A DNA stretch of 64,000 bases from a virus, in IMG/VR virus record IMGVR_UViG_3300010157_000047, positions 26,773 through 90,772 of that record. One strand, 5' to 3'. The position numbers and the translations under genes are program-made. Below the pieces are notes generated by a model. The model had not been told where the DNA came from and did no database searches. It worked only from the letters and a program-made list of their open reading frames with translations. The stretch's first letter is position 1, and every line of letters begins with the position of its first letter. Shown here piece by piece: positions 1 to 8,304 of this stretch.

Positions 1-194
1 TTGAAGGCTATCCGTCATTTTATGATAGAGAATTAATAGAAACATCAGCTGGAGCAGCAGAAGTTTATTTTCTACCAAGAGATCATGGAAGAGAATATGA
101 AAGATATCCTAGAGTAACAAAAACAAATAATTCCTATGATTGGGTAAATCATATAAAAAGAGTTAGAAATTCAAAATTCCATGAAAATGATTAA
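1..194 (+). CDS. C-terminal fragment of an unrecognised protein (start lies before the window)
   Basis: An open frame enters from the left edge (first full codon at position 3) and ends with TAA at 192-194, giving 63 residues. The visible part is polar and rich in Arg, Tyr and Glu, and no family is recognisable. The next gene begins at 181, inside its last codons, so it is the upstream member of the same operon as the ATP-grasp and amidoligase genes. It may belong to that pathway, but only by position. Confidence 0.6.
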   Translation, partial: EGYPSFYDRELIETSAGAAEVYFLPRDHGREYERYPRVTKTNNSYDWVNHIKRVRNSKFHEND

Positions 195-423
195 ATATAG
201 AATAGATATGTATAGAAAGTTAGCATCTTCACCTATTGAAACACCAGTATTTTTTAGGTCTCAATTTGTTACTATCTCCAAAGATAAAGAATTATCAGAT
301 ATTGTTAGTTTATTGGGCAACTATCAGCCGTCAAGACTGCAAGATGATGAATATGATTATGTATCGTCAGATGGTGCATTATCAATAAAGGAATATAATG
401 AAGATTTAAAAAAATACGTATGA
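181..423 (+). CDS. Small hypothetical protein ahead of the ATP-grasp gene
   Basis: This 80-residue protein has no recognised domain. Its start overlaps the preceding gene by 14 nt, and its stop overlaps the ATP-grasp start by 4 nt (ATGA), so translation is probably coupled. An in-frame ATG at 187 is an alternative start. The composition is charged, with no membrane segment or metal motif. Its place between coupled genes suggests it is real and perhaps an accessory to the amidoligase cassette. Function is unknown. Confidence 0.6.
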   Translation: MKMIKYRIDMYRKLASSPIETPVFFRSQFVTISKDKELSDIVSLLGNYQPSRLQDDEYDYVSSDGALSIKEYNEDLKKYV

Positions 424-1208
424 GTTATCCTGTAAAATTAAGAACTAAAAATCATAGTGCTAATGGATTAAAAAATCTATTAAAAACTATACGTACTACC
501 AAGCCATTTGTTGTAAGGCTTGGTAGTAGAACTCCTATTGAAATCATATTCCCTAAATCACATGCAAAGGCAATAGAAATCAATACTGTTCAATCAATTG
601 AAAATAGTAGGAATAAATTGCTTATGAAAGATTGCTTTAAGGAATTAGAAGTATCACAATCTAATTGGTGGAAAGGACCGCATATTGACATAGAATTTTC
701 AGAACCTAGATTTCCATTATTAGTGAAAAAGATATATGGATTTAAAGGGAAAGGGATGGTAAAGCTGGACAATGAAGAGCAATATCATGAATATGCTAAT
801 TCAACATATATAAATGATTGCTATTTTGAAGAATATAAAAACTTTGGTAAAGAATATAGAATTCATGCAACACAAGATGAAGTATTTTTATCTTGGAGAA
901 AAATGAGGAAACTTGAAGCTGAAGAAAAATGGTTTTTTAATTCTACAAATTGTAATTGGATATCTGAAGATAATGAGCTATTTGAAAAACCTGAAATATG
1001 GGATCTAATGTGCCAACATGCAATTAAGGCAATTAAATCTACTGGATTAAATATTGGTGCAGTAGATGTTAGATGCAAAATGAATCCTAAAAATGAATCG
1101 GACTTTATTGTATGTGAAGTAAATAGTGCACCAGAACTTGGTGAAGTAGGAACAATTAAATATTTTGAAATATTAATTAAAATAATTAAAAATCATGATT
1201 CCAATTAG
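420..1208 (+). CDS. Phage-type ATP-grasp ligase
   Basis: ATP-grasp enzymes activate a carboxylate as an acyl-phosphate and join it to an amine or thiol. Here a Lys/Gly-rich nucleotide-binding stretch (VKKIYGFKGKG, about residues 103-113) is followed by an EEYKNFGKEYR segment near 138-148. A C-terminal magnesium-binding pair follows: GAVDVRC near 218 and VCEVNSAPEL near 235, where D and E.N are the usual metal ligands. The 262-residue length is compact, as in phage members of the family. It sits directly upstream of two glutamine-synthetase-fold amidoligases and a class II glutamine amidotransferase, so a role in making an amide or peptide linkage is likely. The substrate cannot be read from sequence. 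Confidence 0.8.
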   Translation: MSYPVKLRTKNHSANGLKNLLKTIRTTKPFVVRLGSRTPIEIIFPKSHAKAIEINTVQSIENSRNKLLMKDCFKELEVSQSNWWKGPHIDIEFSEPRFPLLVKKIYGFKGKGMVKLDNEEQYHEYANSTYINDCYFEEYKNFGKEYRIHATQDEVFLSWRKMRKLEAEEKWFFNSTNCNWISEDNELFEKPEIWDLMCQHAIKAIKSTGLNIGAVDVRCKMNPKNESDFIVCEVNSAPELGEVGTIKYFEILIKIIKNHDSN

Positions 1209-2367
1209 TTATACATTAAATAAATATTTGAATGAAAATGAAACCATTAAAAATTATTTTAATGTAACTGGATGTACTGAATATCCAGCTAAAGATTTCA
1301 GAGTATTAGAATATGTATCATTTCCCTTTTATATACTTAATAATGAAACATATAAAGAATTAGCAAGAGATGTTAAATTATTACTAGGACATACATATAC
1401 TAAAAAGAAATATATGATTGAATGCTTAAAAATGATTGACAGCATTTTTAAAGACATGAAAGATAAAGATGGCAATCAATTTTTTAGACTATATAAATTC
1501 GAGGATTTAAAAAATAATATAAAAAAAATAACAAAAAATAACTGTAATTTAGTATTAACTGATAATAAAATTAATAGTCAGAATATATTAGGAAGGACAA
1601 TTAATGAAACATCATTTAAGGATAATGATCCAGTTGGAATATTAACAGATTGCTACAATATTAGAAAATATTTTGATTGTAGAATTAAAATTGATAATTC
1701 ACCAGAAAAACCAGGTGATTGCAGAAAAGTTCAATTTGCACATACTGCATTAAGGCTTATATATTGCAATAATTATAATATTATGCTGTATGCATTAACA
1801 TTATATAAAAAATATAAAATTTCAGCTTATTATGCATTATGGTTGGCTTATAATCTTAAATATTCATGTAATTCAGATAATTCTAATTATGGTGATTTAT
1901 TTAAATTTAATGATTCATTTTCAACAGAGAAAATATTTGGAAAAAGATTTGAAGATAAAAAATTAATATATTCCGTACAATCTCATTTTGATTCTGAAAA
2001 ATCTGAATTTTATGAATATACAAAAAATAAATTTAAAAATAAAATATTTGAATCTAATAAATCAATAACTGAATTTATAACTGGACATAATAATTTTTCT
2101 CATGAATTAATTATTAAATCATTATCTAAATTAGATCTTTCAGATAAAATAAAAGATCTATATAATAAAGGCAAAGAATCAATTGAAGATATTGATGAAA
2201 AAGTTAATTTTAAATTTAATGATCAATTATTTAATTCAACAATTGTTAATGTTAAATACAAAGGTATAATCATAAGAGGCGAAAAATTAAATAGAATAAT
2301 TTTTAAAGATGAAAATGAAATAGTGTTATCAGTATTACAAAATAGTAAATTTATACAAATTATTTAA
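1195..2367 (+). CDS. Unknown protein inside the amidoligase cassette
   Basis: This 390-residue protein matches no family I recognise. It overlaps the ATP-grasp gene by 14 nt and ends 1 nt before the COOH-NH2 ligase start, so it is locked into the cassette. It is Lys/Asn/Tyr rich with no clear signal peptide or transmembrane helix. The middle (residues about 155-235) contains several Cys and Tyr, including an acidic CRKVQFAHTALRL segment. The last 50 residues look like a small beta-rich domain. It could be a substrate carrier or a divergent enzyme of the pathway; that is inference from position alone. Confidence 0.6.
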   Translation: MIPISYTLNKYLNENETIKNYFNVTGCTEYPAKDFRVLEYVSFPFYILNNETYKELARDVKLLLGHTYTKKKYMIECLKMIDSIFKDMKDKDGNQFFRLYKFEDLKNNIKKITKNNCNLVLTDNKINSQNILGRTINETSFKDNDPVGILTDCYNIRKYFDCRIKIDNSPEKPGDCRKVQFAHTALRLIYCNNYNIMLYALTLYKKYKISAYYALWLAYNLKYSCNSDNSNYGDLFKFNDSFSTEKIFGKRFEDKKLIYSVQSHFDSEKSEFYEYTKNKFKNKIFESNKSITEFITGHNNFSHELIIKSLSKLDLSDKIKDLYNKGKESIEDIDEKVNFKFNDQLFNSTIVNVKYKGIIIRGEKLNRIIFKDENEIVLSVLQNSKFIQII

Positions 2368-2368
2368 T

Positions 2369-3136
2369 ATGGAATTTTCAATAGGTAGTGACCCAGAAGC
2401 ATTTATTATCAATAATAATAGTGGGCTAGTAGTATCATCTAAAAGATTTACAGATGGTACAAAATCAAAACCAGAAGATTTAGGCAATGGTTATGCATTA
2501 TTAAATGATAATATTTTAATAGAAGGAAATGTTCCTCCTGCTAATAATAAGTATCAATTCTTAGATAATATGGCACATTTATGGAAAACTATGAATCATA
2601 GAGCTAGCGAGAGAAATGCTCATATTCATAATTCTGATTGTGAAGAAATATCTAATGCTTTAATGGAAACAGAAGAAGCAAAAGAATTCGGCTGTTCATC
2701 ATTTAATGATGCATGGAATGATTCATTTGAAATTGATACTCCTCAATTAAATGGCAATAATAGACCAGCTGGATGCCATATTCATATAGGATTAGACAAT
2801 GCCTCAGAAAGCCTTAAAATGGCCATAGTTAGATCATTTGATATGTTTGTAACACTACCAGCATTAGAGATAACTGGTATGAATTACAGAACATCAAATC
2901 TATACGGATTATTAGGTGCTTGCAGGATTAAATCTTATGGTGTTGAATGTAGGTCTTTAGGTGGCACATTTTTTAATCCTCAATATTTTGGATGGATATA
3001 TGACAATGTAAAAATAGCTGTTAATTATGCAGCTGAAAATGAAGAATTACTGTTAAATATGCCAAATATTACATCTTACATTGGAGAAGAAAGAATAAAA
3101 ATTGTAAAGAATTATAAAAAATTATTCATTAATTAA
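2369..3136 (+). CDS. COOH-NH2 ligase, phiEco32 type (glutamine-synthetase fold)
   Basis: The protein begins with GSDPEAF (D8, E10), continues with an IEGNVPPA segment (E52, N54), and has the paired histidines of GCHIHIG (H137, H139). A later R186 / E193 / R195 cluster occurs in the ACRIKSYGVECR segment. These are the metal and ATP-binding positions of the COOH-NH2 ligase family first noted in phage phiEco32, which has a glutamine-synthetase-like fold and is predicted to form amide bonds between carboxyl and amino groups. At 255 residues it is full length. It lies between the unknown 390-residue protein and the class II amidotransferase with 1-9 nt gaps. The target is unknown. Confidence 0.85.
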   Translation: MEFSIGSDPEAFIINNNSGLVVSSKRFTDGTKSKPEDLGNGYALLNDNILIEGNVPPANNKYQFLDNMAHLWKTMNHRASERNAHIHNSDCEEISNALMETEEAKEFGCSSFNDAWNDSFEIDTPQLNGNNRPAGCHIHIGLDNASESLKMAIVRSFDMFVTLPALEITGMNYRTSNLYGLLGACRIKSYGVECRSLGGTFFNPQYFGWIYDNVKIAVNYAAENEELLLNMPNITSYIGEERIKIVKNYKKLFIN

Positions 3137-3145
3137 TAGTTATAT

Positions 3146-5002
3146 ATGTGTGGACTATGGGGCTTTAGCTCTACAAATAAAAAAAACTGGGATCCATTGA
3201 ATCGCTTTAAATTTGAATTATTAGGCATTCAAATGGATTCCAGAGGGGGAGATGGTTGCGGTATAGCATATGATGGATTTGTGTTAAAGTCTGAAGAAAT
3301 AAAAAAGTTTGATGATTTATTCAGAATCAATGATTTGATGCCAATTTCATTGAAATATCCAGCAATAATCGGCCATGATAGAAAAGCTTCAGTAGGTGAA
3401 AAATCATATGAAAATACTCAACCAATATTTTTCACTGAAAAAGGAAATGCCGAGGATGAAATATCATCAATATTAGCACACAATGGAACGCTATATAATC
3501 ATCAAGAATTATATGATAAGCATAAAGCAGAAATACATTATGGATTAGATACATCTAAAATGTCTGATAGTCAAATGCTTGCACTATTAATTGAAAAAGT
3601 TGGTTGGTCAATACTTAATGAATATATTGGTACAGCTGCAATATTATATATGAATGCCAATGAAAATGGTGTAATATATGCTTATCATGGTAAGTCTCCC
3701 ACAAGAAAAGATTTTGCAGAGACAGAAGAAAGACCTTTATATTATTGCATAGATCAAGATAATATATGGTTTTGCAGTACTAAAACAGCATTAAGAGTAA
3801 TTGTTAAAGATGAGAAATTAATAGAGGAATTACCATTTAATAAAGTATTTAAAATTATTGGCAATTCTATGACTGAAGTTTTTGATGTCAATAGAAGTAA
3901 TTCATTTCAAATTGAAACTATTGTTAAAGAATATCCTAAATCATTTCCAACAAGAAGTGAATATTCTATTCCAGGATATAAATATGGATATAATTATGGA
4001 TACAATTATGGATATGGATATGATGATGATATATATGATGAAACATTATCTACTAGAAATAAATCAAATAACAATACAAATCAATTAAAATTAGCATATA
4101 ATACAGTTGAAACTCCATTATTTAATGATGTTAAACCAACTTATTATCCAGTAAATACTTGTTATTGGGATAGGGGATTATATTATAGTGATGCAAAATT
4201 GCTGCATGGAATGGTGGCAATGAATAAATCTGGCGTAATTCAACATAATAAAGATAGAATAAAAAGTGAAAATTATTGTTTTTATTTCTGGAATGGAAAT
4301 TTAATAAATAAAAGAACTGATTTTATTAAAGCAACATATTATTATGAAGACTATGTAAATACTATTTCACCAAAGCAAATGTTGATTGATATCTCACAAT
4401 ATTTTGCATTTCCATATAAAATACCGTCAGAAATTGGTGGAGACGATAATATATTGTATGAAGGAGGATCTAAAGTAACAAATTCTAAATTTAATGGGCA
4501 TATTCATCCATTATTTACCACTAAAAAGTTAACATTTAGAGATGGAACATTAATAGATTTATTACTTAATAATTCATATGAAAAATTAAATAATGTTATT
4601 AATTTATCTGATACATGGCCAGAAGAATTTATTGAATGGGAAAAATCGCATTTAATTGAAATGAAAGATATTCAAAATGAAATGATTAAATCCAGTAAGA
4701 TAAATAAAGAAAGCTATGAATGTCCAGAATGCATGGGTAATGGAGGCGGAATAGAAGATGTATGCGAAATGTGTAATGGAGACGGAATAGTTGCTAATGA
4801 TATTATTATTGATGCTATGAAATATATTGTAGGAATGCAAGATGATGTAACAATACTTGCGGAAAGTGCAAAAATTGCAATTGCAATAAATAACATAGCA
4901 GATATGGGAATATCTATCCTGGAAGAGCCTAATGCGTCCGTATTAGGAAGTGAAATGTTATCTAAATTATATACAATTAAAGAATGTTTAGCAAATGATT
5001 GA
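3146..5002 (+). CDS. Class II glutamine amidotransferase with DnaJ-like zinc module
   Basis: The mature N-terminus would be Cys2, the Ntn-hydrolase nucleophile that releases ammonia from glutamine. The other family motifs follow in order: SRGGDGCG (32-39), GHDRKASVG (76-84, R79 binding the glutamine carboxylate), LAHNGTLYNH (110-119, oxyanion Asn113-Gly114) and a SDSQM segment near 156. At 618 residues it is longer than the roughly 200-residue domain. The extension has a Tyr-Gly low-complexity tract (about 272-294) and, near residues 526-549, two CxxCxGxG units like those of the DnaJ zinc centre. It probably supplies ammonia to, or acts with, the adjoining amidoligases. It overlaps the next gene by 8 nt. 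Confidence 0.85.
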   Translation: MCGLWGFSSTNKKNWDPLNRFKFELLGIQMDSRGGDGCGIAYDGFVLKSEEIKKFDDLFRINDLMPISLKYPAIIGHDRKASVGEKSYENTQPIFFTEKGNAEDEISSILAHNGTLYNHQELYDKHKAEIHYGLDTSKMSDSQMLALLIEKVGWSILNEYIGTAAILYMNANENGVIYAYHGKSPTRKDFAETEERPLYYCIDQDNIWFCSTKTALRVIVKDEKLIEELPFNKVFKIIGNSMTEVFDVNRSNSFQIETIVKEYPKSFPTRSEYSIPGYKYGYNYGYNYGYGYDDDIYDETLSTRNKSNNNTNQLKLAYNTVETPLFNDVKPTYYPVNTCYWDRGLYYSDAKLLHGMVAMNKSGVIQHNKDRIKSENYCFYFWNGNLINKRTDFIKATYYYEDYVNTISPKQMLIDISQYFAFPYKIPSEIGGDDNILYEGGSKVTNSKFNGHIHPLFTTKKLTFRDGTLIDLLLNNSYEKLNNVINLSDTWPEEFIEWEKSHLIEMKDIQNEMIKSSKINKESYECPECMGNGGGIEDVCEMCNGDGIVANDIIIDAMKYIVGMQDDVTILAESAKIAIAINNIADMGISILEEPNASVLGSEMLSKLYTIKECLAND

Positions 5003-6560
5003 TTCAACAATAACAACATATGATGGTCATGAAGAGCATAAAGATCATTGTGTATTTATAAGAGGTAAATATTACCATAAAGAAAGGGATTGCACTTATT
5101 ATGAAGGAACATATTATTCGCCATTTAGTAGATATTTAGTATTAGATAATGAAACAAATAAAAAAGTTCATTCATTAAATGCTAAATTAAATTTTGGTGT
5201 AATAAATTATATAAATGGCAAATATATACTTGGATATTATTCTAAGAATATAATAAAGAATTGCAATTTATATCTTCCTACAAAAATAAATACTGAAGAA
5301 TTTAATAATATTATTTCAGAAATATCTTCCAGTAATCAAAATAGCATAGTAAGTGATAATATTCATCAGAATATTTTTATTGACATAATGGGTAATTCAT
5401 TTGTTACAACTACAAGTACTGATGATATTATAGAATATATTAATTGTGAAAGATTGGTAAAATGTATGGACATTAATAAATTCATCAATAATGAAACTAT
5501 CTTATCAATGAATTGCGATTCCTTATGCAATATTAATGATATAAAATCTTACAATAAATTTTACATTGATTTTAATAAAATATCTGCCATTACTCCATAT
5601 GATTTTAATTTATCATATAATTCAGAAACTATGATGCAGACATTTCAATCATCATTTGAAAATAATAAATTCAATATGAGTGAAAATTCTAAATCATTAA
5701 GTAAATATATTAAAGATTTTACATTTGGTGTTGAATATGAAACTTGGGATGGTAGAATTCCAACATATCTATGTGCAACTAATGGACTCATACCTGTCAG
5801 AGATGGTAGTTTACGTCATGATGGAATATGTGGATTTGAATATGCATCAGTAATAATGAATGGTTTAACTGGGTTAAACGCTATAAAATCTCAATGTGAA
5901 GCATTAAATAAATATACAATATTCAATGAAAAATGCTCAATGCATATACATGTTGGCAATATAGAACGAACAAAAGATAATTTAATAAAATTATACCAAG
6001 CATTTTACAGTATTCAAGATTCAATATATTCAATGTTTCCATCTTGTTTAAAACATACTAGTGAATATAAGCTTAAAGATTATTGTTCTCCTCTTCCATT
6101 AATGCCAGATGATGAAAATGCAATTGTAAAATGGCTTAGCGATGAAACAGAGTTATTTAAGCATTTTGGAAGAAATCATCCAAGAGATATAAATTCTCAA
6201 TCCAAATGGCATATTAATTCAAGATATTCAATATGTAATTTAAACAATTTCTATTATACTGATAGGGGTACTGTTGAGCTTAGAATATCAACCCCTACGT
6301 TTAATCATAATAAAGTTGTTGCATTATTATTATTGGTATGTTTAATAGTAGATGAAGCTATAAATAATAAATTTTACAGTACTGTTGAAGAATTAATAAA
6401 TGCTACTATGGATGGTAATGAAAAAGATTGGATGATAAATTACATTAAGTTTAGGCAAGATAATCTTTCATTATTTAAAAAAGATGAAAATGGAAATGTT
6501 AAATATTTTGAAACAATGAAAAATGATAATGAAACAGGAAACGACGGAGACATTGCTTAA
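4995..6560 (+). CDS. Putative amidoligase (Amidoligase_2 family, glutamine-synthetase fold)
   Basis: The C-terminal 280 residues carry the amidoligase signatures: FGVEYE (244-249, metal-binding Glu247 and Glu249), a DGSLRHDG segment near 275, CSMHIHVG (314-321, His317 and His319) and RGTVELR (424-430, Glu428 and Arg430). The N-terminal 230 residues are not recognised but contain scattered Cys/His (HKDHC near 17-21, CTYYEGTYY near 34) that could be a worn zinc ribbon. This is the second glutamine-synthetase-fold ligase in the cassette. It overlaps the amidotransferase by 8 nt and the next gene by 38 nt. ATP-dependent amide or isopeptide formation is expected; the substrate is unknown. Confidence 0.8.
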   Translation: MIDSTITTYDGHEEHKDHCVFIRGKYYHKERDCTYYEGTYYSPFSRYLVLDNETNKKVHSLNAKLNFGVINYINGKYILGYYSKNIIKNCNLYLPTKINTEEFNNIISEISSSNQNSIVSDNIHQNIFIDIMGNSFVTTTSTDDIIEYINCERLVKCMDINKFINNETILSMNCDSLCNINDIKSYNKFYIDFNKISAITPYDFNLSYNSETMMQTFQSSFENNKFNMSENSKSLSKYIKDFTFGVEYETWDGRIPTYLCATNGLIPVRDGSLRHDGICGFEYASVIMNGLTGLNAIKSQCEALNKYTIFNEKCSMHIHVGNIERTKDNLIKLYQAFYSIQDSIYSMFPSCLKHTSEYKLKDYCSPLPLMPDDENAIVKWLSDETELFKHFGRNHPRDINSQSKWHINSRYSICNLNNFYYTDRGTVELRISTPTFNHNKVVALLLLVCLIVDEAINNKFYSTVEELINATMDGNEKDWMINYIKFRQDNLSLFKKDENGNVKYFETMKNDNETGNDGDIA

Positions 6561-7257
6561 AAAGCTATATATAAGTCAGGATTTAATAATGGATTTGACA
6601 TCATTTGGTTATCAGGGACATTTAATATCAGATTTCTATTTAGAAGAAGATGTTAGAATAGCCATTTCCGCATTAAATACAATTCATATGCATGAGGAAA
6701 TGTATCCTTCATTACCATTTTTGCCATTTTCATTTTGCGATATAAATGATGTAAAATGTGTTATTATTGGTGGAATGCCCAATATGTCTAATATTGAAAA
6801 ATGGACTGGGAGTGCATATTCTTATGATATTAAGAATCATAAAACTCTGTTTCATAATAAAGTAATAAAAGATCTTAATAAAGGAATTCCATATTTTAAG
6901 GATGTAGAATCAGATAATTATAGATTGCAAGATTCTGGCATTCTTATGCTTCATGAAACAATGTCTGTTAGCAGAAATAATTTTATGTCATGTGCTACAT
7001 TTTGGACGCCAATTATTTTTAGATTATTAAATTATATATCTATTAATGATGCAAGCGTTCCAATTGTATTTACAACAAAATCTGCTAAAGAAACATACAG
7101 ACTTGCTGTATTACTTTCTGAAAATGTATTTTCATTAAATTTAAAAGATGCAGATAGCATATCTGAAAATCCATTTATATTTAACGCAATACAGGTTGCA
7201 ATAAATAATAAACGAGGTAAAGATAAAGTTGATTTATTAAAATTAATAAGTATATGA
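6523..7257 (+). CDS. Uracil-DNA-glycosylase-like protein lacking catalytic residues
   Basis: The layout follows family 1 uracil-DNA glycosylase. DVKCVIIGGMP (76-86) aligns with the DVKVVILGQDP strand-loop, LQDSGILMLHETMSVSR (about 140-156) with the QGVLLLNTVLTVR segment, and VPIVFTTKSAKE with the later FLLWG strand. The water-activating Asp of GQDPYH is Met85, the following Tyr-His is Asn87-Met88, and no HPSPLS loop is visible. It therefore probably binds DNA or a partner rather than excising uracil. Length (244) fits the family. The start overlaps the amidoligase by 38 nt; Met3 at 6529 is equally possible. The assignment rests on pattern comparison only. Confidence 0.55.
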   Translation: MIMKQETTETLLKKLYISQDLIMDLTSFGYQGHLISDFYLEEDVRIAISALNTIHMHEEMYPSLPFLPFSFCDINDVKCVIIGGMPNMSNIEKWTGSAYSYDIKNHKTLFHNKVIKDLNKGIPYFKDVESDNYRLQDSGILMLHETMSVSRNNFMSCATFWTPIIFRLLNYISINDASVPIVFTTKSAKETYRLAVLLSENVFSLNLKDADSISENPFIFNAIQVAINNKRGKDKVDLLKLISI

Positions 7258-8303
7258 TTATAAATAAACAATATTTAGAAGGATTACAATCATTTAAGAC
7301 TGAGGGGGAGTATAGAGATTCCCCCTCTCTTAATTATTCAACATTAAAAAGAATACCAGAAGGGCCACAATGCTTAGTTGAAGAAAAAATAGAACATGCC
7401 AGAGATGCTTTTGCTGTTGGAAATTATGTAGATAGATGGTTTACAGATAATAATTCAATAAATGACATATATGAGCTTGAAAAACCTAAAATTGAGCTCA
7501 ATGCATCATTAAATGTATTGTATTCATTTTTCATTGAATCTGGTGAAATCATTGATGTGCCATCATTAGATACTTGTGTTGAAGTTGCAAGACAATTAAA
7601 ATTATGGGATTCTATTAAAGATGATGAAAAGATTAAAACTAGAATAACGGATGAATTTTTTAATAAGATTAATCAATACAATGAAAAATCTAATAAAATT
7701 CAATTAACTGAAGATCAATATGCACAAGCACAATCATCTATTCAAAATATTGAGAAAAATGAAGATGCTTTAAAATTAATATCTGAGAAAGAAGATCAAT
7801 TTATAATTCCACAATTTAAATGGGAATTTGAAATGATTGTTCCAAGTGGTAGAATACATAAATTTAGGGTTATGTATGATTTATTATGCTTTGATATTAA
7901 GAATGGAACAATATCTGCAATTGATATTAAAACTGGAGCTAAAGAGTCTCATAAATTTGGGGAACAATTTTTAGAATACAGGTATGACATACAAGGCATA
8001 TTGTATTATTTTGGATTATTAGCTCTTAGGAAGCAACATTTCCCAAATTGGGATAACATCAAGCCTTCTGCATTTAAGTTCCTTTATTCGCCTAAAAAAA
8101 GCAATAGATCTCCAATTATAGTATCATTAACAGATACATTTATTAAAATGTATGGAGATTTATTAAATTGTGGAAATAAAAAGCAAGATGGATTTTTCAA
8201 AATACTAGATGATGCAGATTGGTACATTGAAAATTGTATATTTGATAAGCATAGAATTATTGCAGAATCAAAAGAATCTATAGAAATTGATAAATTAATT
8301 TAA
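7254..8303 (+). CDS. PD-(D/E)XK exonuclease (RecB/Cas4-like)
   Basis: The nuclease core is visible as MYDLLCFD followed by AIDIKTG (Asp224 and Lys226), then a YDIQGILYYFGLLAL helix with the Q-x-x-x-Y arrangement of RecB/Cas4-type nucleases. An N-terminal Ser-rich SPSLNYSTLKRI segment resembles the start of phage RecE/Cas4-like exonucleases. The protein has 349 residues, a normal size. It starts with a 4-nt ATGA overlap and lies among replication-related genes. A role in recombination, end processing or host DNA breakdown is expected; these cannot be told apart from sequence. Confidence 0.7.
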   Translation: MIINKQYLEGLQSFKTEGEYRDSPSLNYSTLKRIPEGPQCLVEEKIEHARDAFAVGNYVDRWFTDNNSINDIYELEKPKIELNASLNVLYSFFIESGEIIDVPSLDTCVEVARQLKLWDSIKDDEKIKTRITDEFFNKINQYNEKSNKIQLTEDQYAQAQSSIQNIEKNEDALKLISEKEDQFIIPQFKWEFEMIVPSGRIHKFRVMYDLLCFDIKNGTISAIDIKTGAKESHKFGEQFLEYRYDIQGILYYFGLLALRKQHFPNWDNIKPSAFKFLYSPKKSNRSPIIVSLTDTFIKMYGDLLNCGNKKQDGFFKILDDADWYIENCIFDKHRIIAESKESIEIDKLI

Positions 8304-8304
8304 C

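Noticed and set aside
3882-4088. Met/Ile-rich open frame within the amidotransferase gene
   Set aside because: It arises from the Tyr-Gly repeat read in another frame and has no homology-like features.
4714-5019. 101-codon minus-strand frame with a hydrophobic sequence
   Set aside because: It is the antisense of the zinc module and C-terminus of the amidotransferase; it has no ribosome site or independent context.
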